DNA from: Pararobbsia alpina
GTDB lineage: Bacteria; Pseudomonadota; Gammaproteobacteria; Burkholderiales; Burkholderiaceae
Assembly (NCBI RefSeq): GCF_902859895.1
Contig: NZ_CADIKM010000014.1
Coordinates: forward strand, 1-64,000
Direction of reading: 5' to 3'
DNA: 64,000 nt
Shown: piece after piece, positions 61,012 through 64,000 of the stretch
Layout: each line of letters starts with the position of its first letter
How positions within the stretch are numbered: the stretch's first letter is position 1
Notes under the pieces: generated by a model
Seen by the model: only the letters and a program-made list of their open reading frames with translations
The model's database searches: none
Told to the model about the DNA's origin: nothing
Made by a program: the position numbers and the translations under genes

Positions 61012-62361
61012 TCACAGCTCGCTTTCTGCAAATGCAAGCAGGTCCTTGTCGCTTGCGTCGCCCCACAACCGGCTCGCGAGCCATGCGAAGAAGCCCGTTT
61101 GGGCGACCTTCGAATGAAGTCCATTGCGGCGCAGCGCCGCTGCGATCATGCGGGGCGCTTCCGGCTCATACTCGAGCAGCAATGCGTCGCGCTGCTGGGG
61201 ATCGATTTCGTTGAAATAATCGGTCGCTTCGCGGGAGCGCTTGGCCGCATAGCGTTCCCGCAGAGTCGGGCCGCGTTCGACGGCCGGGATGACATCTTCG
61301 GCGGCTGCCGTCGTCGCGAGCGTCTTGCGCGCGACATCGCGCGGCGAAGCGTAGCGGTTGCGCAACGCGGACTTGAAGTAGGCCGCGGGGGAGTCGAGCG
61401 GGGGTGCCTTGGTGCTGCGCACGCGCTCCTCGACCAGATCGAGGGTGGCACGCAGCGTCGCGTCGTCATGCGAAACGAAGATCGCGGTCGCTTCTTCCTG
61501 CGCAATGCCGAGCTGCATCAGGCGTTCGATCATCGCCGCGTCGATCAGCGGGGGGGCCGGCAAGTCCAGCGCAGGCTGTTCGTTGAGCCGGATGCGAAAC
61601 TGCAGGTCGACCACCTTGCGACCCAGCTTGTGCTCGAGCAGCTCGACTTCGATATCGGTTACCGCGTTGATCTCGGCAATCGAGGTCTTGAGCACGTCAC
61701 GCTTGAAATACTTGTATTGGGGCAGCCCTTCTGTGACCGGGTTGCCCGACAGCGCTCCGTACCACCATTCCCAGCGTTCGCGCGAGCTCAGCCGCGACGG
61801 ATTGGTCGCAAAACGACGGCAGATTTCATAGAGCGCGAGGCTCGCCCCGCTGCGCAACATCGTCTGGTAGTAGATCGACAGCTTGGTGTACGCGCCTGGA
61901 TTCATCACCAGGTTCGCCACTTCGGGCGGAAAGGCAAACCCGAACCACACACGGCCACCACGCCGCTTGAGGCCCGCCGAGTTGACGATCTTCACGCTCG
62001 AGACGAGCCGCTCGCTCGTCCACTGCTTCTCGTCTTCCATGTAGATGCGGATATCCTGCAACTCCTGGACGCTTTTTTTCAGGAGTTCAGTATCCTTGCT
62101 GTCGTACGCCGCATCGCGTGCGAGGTCCGTCAGCGGAATCCAGAAATACTTCTGGGCAACAGGGGTGTCGAGGGGCGCGTTCTGGCCCGGCACGCCGAGC
62201 TTCTGCGCGTGATAGACCATCAGGTTGAACGTCTTGCGCGAAAGCAGCGACAGACGGCCTTCGGAGACCCGGAGCCCGATGGCTTCATTGGTCTTTCTGA
62301 ATTCGAGGGCCGATCCGCCAGTGGTCAGCTCGGTCGCCTGCTTCGGTTTCGCCTTAACCAT
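61012..62361 (-). CDS. Rep_3-type replication initiator protein
   Basis: A 449-residue initiator of the Rep_3/RepB winged-helix family. The first winged-helix domain is around residues 20-150 (LSRKTFNLMVYHAQKLG, then FWIPLTDLARDAAYDSKDTELLKKS) and the second around 150-265 (IYYQTMLRSGASLALYEICRRFATN, YKYFKRDVLKTSIAEINAVTDIEVELLEHK in parts). The C-terminal part is a helical segment not found in short plasmid Reps. It should bind the iterons, melt the origin and recruit the helicase. I chose ATG 62361 (MVKAKPKQATE); no strong ribosome site precedes it. A TTCACC/GGTGAA inverted region upstream is a candidate autorepression site. Confidence 0.9.
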   Translation of the reverse strand: MVKAKPKQATELTTGGSALEFRKTNEAIGLRVSEGRLSLLSRKTFNLMVYHAQKLGVPGQNAPLDTPVAQKYFWIPLTDLARDAAYDSKDTELLKKSVQELQDIRIYMEDEKQWTSERLVSSVKIVNSAGLKRRGGRVWFGFAFPPEVANLVMNPGAYTKLSIYYQTMLRSGASLALYEICRRFATNPSRLSSRERWEWWYGALSGNPVTEGLPQYKYFKRDVLKTSIAEINAVTDIEVELLEHKLGRKVVDLQFRIRLNEQPALDLPAPPLIDAAMIERLMQLGIAQEEATAIFVSHDDATLRATLDLVEERVRSTKAPPLDSPAAYFKSALRNRYASPRDVARKTLATTAAAEDVIPAVERGPTLRERYAAKRSREATDYFNEIDPQQRDALLLEYEPEAPRMIAAALRRNGLHSKVAQTGFFAWLASRLWGDASDKDLLAFAESEL

Positions 62362-62382
62362 TGCGCAAAGTGAATCGTGAGT

Positions 62383-62426
62383 TTCACCAATGATGTACCA
62401 AAGGTGAAGGGCTTGCAATCACCTTT
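62383..62426. promoter_or_regulatory. Inverted repeats upstream of rep (candidate autorepression site)
   Basis: AAAGGTGA (62400-62407) and TCACCTTT (62419-62426) form an 8-bp inverted repeat, and TTCACC (62383) with GGTGAA (62403) gives a second pairing. Both share the CTCACC/GGTGAG core of the iterons and lie 22-65 bp upstream of the rep start, the usual place for an initiator's own operator. Confidence 0.55.
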
Positions 62427-62464
62427 AAGCCATTGATTTCACGTCAGTCTTGTTTCGAGGCAGA

Positions 62465-63526
62465 GTTCCCTGAACTCTCTCACCTGAGAATGAAGGCAAC
62501 CACGCGGGTTTGCGGACGAGGTGAGCCAAAGTACCCTGAAAATTCTCACCATTGCAAAAATTTTTGGCCGAACGCGGGAGGCCACGTTCAGCGCAGGGCA
62601 GAAAAGGGGTCCCTGTTGAGCCTCACATATGGGGCTAAAGGTCCCTGTGTCCACCCACCGAAGTCCCCGAGCCGACTCACCACGACCCGCAAACTAACCC
62701 GGCGCGGCTCACCGAGTACCCTGTTGAGCCTCACTTCCTTACCTGTCGCGGCTCACCATAGCGCCCGGAAAGCCTTGCTGGTATTGGGTTTGCGGGGTCG
62801 TTAACGTTTTTAAGGTTTACAAGTGTTTACTTTTAATTCTCTCAAGCGACCCAGCGAGTTCCCTGAAAAGCCTCACCAACGCTGGCAAGCTCAAGCCCTA
62901 GCGCAAACAACCCGTTGAAAACAAAGACGTTTTCCAAGAGTCCGTTCCCTGGAAAGCCTCACCTTTAGCCGTTTGACTGGCCGTTTCGGGCTTCTCAGCG
63001 CAGGGAACAGGACGTTGAACGACGATTGCCTCGCTTTGCATCCCTGTCCGAGCTCACCATGGAGGGCGATTTCGTCGCTTTGGTGCCTTCAGATCTCTCC
63101 GTTTGGACATTTTTCGTAGGTCATTCGGAAGCAAAGGCGCTGGGAAGCTCCTAAGCAGGCTGAGAGGCACTGAATTCAGGAGAGAGGGTTTTATGTCCCT
63201 GCATCGGCTCACCCAACGGCTTTTTTCTCCATGTATTCAAGCGTCCGGCGAGCGGCAGCGGGATCCGTTTTTGCCCGTCTACGTGCGGTGGCCATCTTGA
63301 TTTCGGTCTCGCTCGAAGGGAAATGACGGTTCGAACGGGTCCGGAGCGCGAGCGAAAAACATCCCCGATTCCTCTCACCTTAGCCCGATTCAGGCTCCCT
63401 GCTCAATCTCACCTTTACCTCTTTTGTGGGCGCTTACTGTCGGTGAAAGCTAGTTTGGGCATATATGGTGAGATCTATCAGGGTACTTCTCCCGTGACGC
63501 TGGAAAGATCCCCGAGGAAGCTCACC
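62465..63526 (+). repeat. Origin iteron array (14 copies, irregular spacing)
   Basis: 20-bp units of the form GTTCCCTG-N6-CTCACC. Start positions: 62465, 62531, 62608, 62640, 62662, 62716, 62858, 62944, 63039, 63194, 63360, 63394 and 63507 on the plus strand; one in the opposite orientation at 63467. Variants at the start (GTACCC, GGTCCC, CATCCC, GATCCC) occur, while CTCAC is nearly fixed. The N6 is often AAAAGC, GAAAGC or TTGAGC. Spacing ranges from 22 to 166 bp, unlike the tight arrays of many plasmids. They are the expected binding sites of the Rep_3 protein. Confidence 0.85.
62801..62842. other. AT-rich segment within the origin (candidate unwinding element)
   Basis: A run that is markedly AT-rich for this replicon, between iterons at 62716 and 62858, with GTTTAC repeated twice. 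No DnaA box of the strict TTATCCACA form was seen in it. Confidence 0.5.
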
Positions 63527-63843
63527 TTTGGGCTGTCTGCCCACGGCACCCGAAGCTGGGGATGTTGTTCGAAGGCTCTGCCCTGCCCTGAGCGGGAGAG
63601 TTGGGGAAGGCAACAGAGCAAGCGGGCGCCGAATGATCCTCGACGACGGTCGAAATTGCGGCGGCCGGAATCGTTACCGCCGGCTGCAATGAGTTGCCGG
63701 TCATCGTGTATTGCTGGTTGCTGATAGTCCAGGGCCCATAGCCACTCGGCCACACCGCTATCGAGCTATCCAAACATTCGGTCACCCTGCCTCTCGGCTT
63801 CCCCGCTACCCACTCCCCCACTCGGCACTCCGCACTCCCCAGT

Positions 63844-63885
63844 CCCCACTCCCCACTCCCCACTCCCCACTCCCCACTCCCCACT
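63844..63885. repeat. CCCCACT heptad repeat (G-rich on the minus strand)
   Basis: Six perfect CCCCACT units, preceded by degenerate copies from about 63811, and followed by two GGCGTTCC-type 8-bp copies near 63890-63905. On the other strand it reads AGTGGGG repeated, with six G4 tracts, a pattern able to form G-quadruplexes. Confidence 0.85.
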
Positions 63886-64000
63886 TCCCGGCGTTCCGGC
63901 GTTCCGGCATCCCAGTCAGCCCTAAGCCATTCGGTTACCTTGTGGTTCGGCTACCCTCCCCCACGAAGGCGCAAATGGCTCACCGCATACCAACCGGCCT

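Larger units (their letters stand above)
62362..64000. other. Gene-free putative replication origin (oriV) region
   Basis: This 1.6-kb region next to rep carries about 14 iterons (62465-63526), an AT-rich segment at 62801-62842 that could be the DNA-unwinding element, and a GGGGAGT-type heptad repeat at 63844-63885. No coding sequence is supported in it. The window ends inside the same replicon, so the other origin boundary and any partition genes are not seen. Confidence 0.7.

Noticed and set aside
63522-63884. A 120-residue minus-strand frame at the right end
   Set aside because: Its Gly/Ser/Trp-rich N terminus is only the heptad repeat translated, and the rest has no family or ribosome-site support.

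Overview
The window looks like part of a secondary replicon (chromid or megaplasmid) of a beta-proteobacterium, most likely a Burkholderiaceae member. The reasons are uniformly high G+C, protein families and gene pairs typical of that group (DUF3300 next to DUF2950, DUF1488, several tripartite efflux operons, a BvgAS-type locus), and a replication module at the right end: a Rep_3 initiator, a KfrA-like coiled-coil protein, and a gene-free origin region filled with 20-bp iterons. This taxonomic placement is an inference from protein content. No rRNA, tRNA, insertion sequence, prophage or CRISPR array was seen.

Layout. 0.3-5 kb: a DUF5996 protein, a UvrD-type helicase behind a good LexA box, and an MFS transporter. 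5-9.1 kb: an orphan receiver protein, DUF1488, an OhrR-like MarR regulator, and a LysR/YeiH divergent pair. 9.1-16.2 kb: an RND tripartite efflux operon with a divergent TetR gene and two matching operators. 16.3-22 kb: an EamA transporter, O6-alkylguanine-DNA repair protein, GntR/FadR regulator, lytic transglycosylase, hemolysin III family protein and MFS transporter. 22-31 kb: a PRC-barrel lipoprotein, an autotransporter with a proline-rich repeat stalk, and a BvgS/BvgA-type phosphorelay. 32.8-37.7 kb: a pentose-phosphate operon zwf-tkt-gnd; a second zwf lies at 43.1-44.6 kb. 38-43 kb: an EmrAB-type efflux operon with a MarR regulator and three related palindromes. 44.7-48.5 kb: livHMGF transporter genes without a binding protein. 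48.8-58.8 kb: an LplT-like MFS protein, the DUF3300/DUF2950 pair, an EAL-like/HDOD protein, a hot-dog hydratase, a MarR regulator, a GNAT enzyme and an exported amidase-family protein that has lost key catalytic residues. 59.5-64 kb: kfrA, rep and the origin.

How the parts work together. Much of the window is export and envelope biology: two three-component efflux systems, four MFS proteins, an autotransporter, an exported transglycosylase and lipoproteins, each controlled by its own local regulator. Central metabolism is represented by the oxidative pentose-phosphate genes, which could supply NADPH. The replication module is the most distinctive part. Iterons of the same family lie in the origin and also in two outlying clusters 3 kb and 6-7 kb away, flanking the accessory MarR-GNAT-amidase block. 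No parAB genes lie in the window, but parS-like half-sites lie between rep and kfrA.
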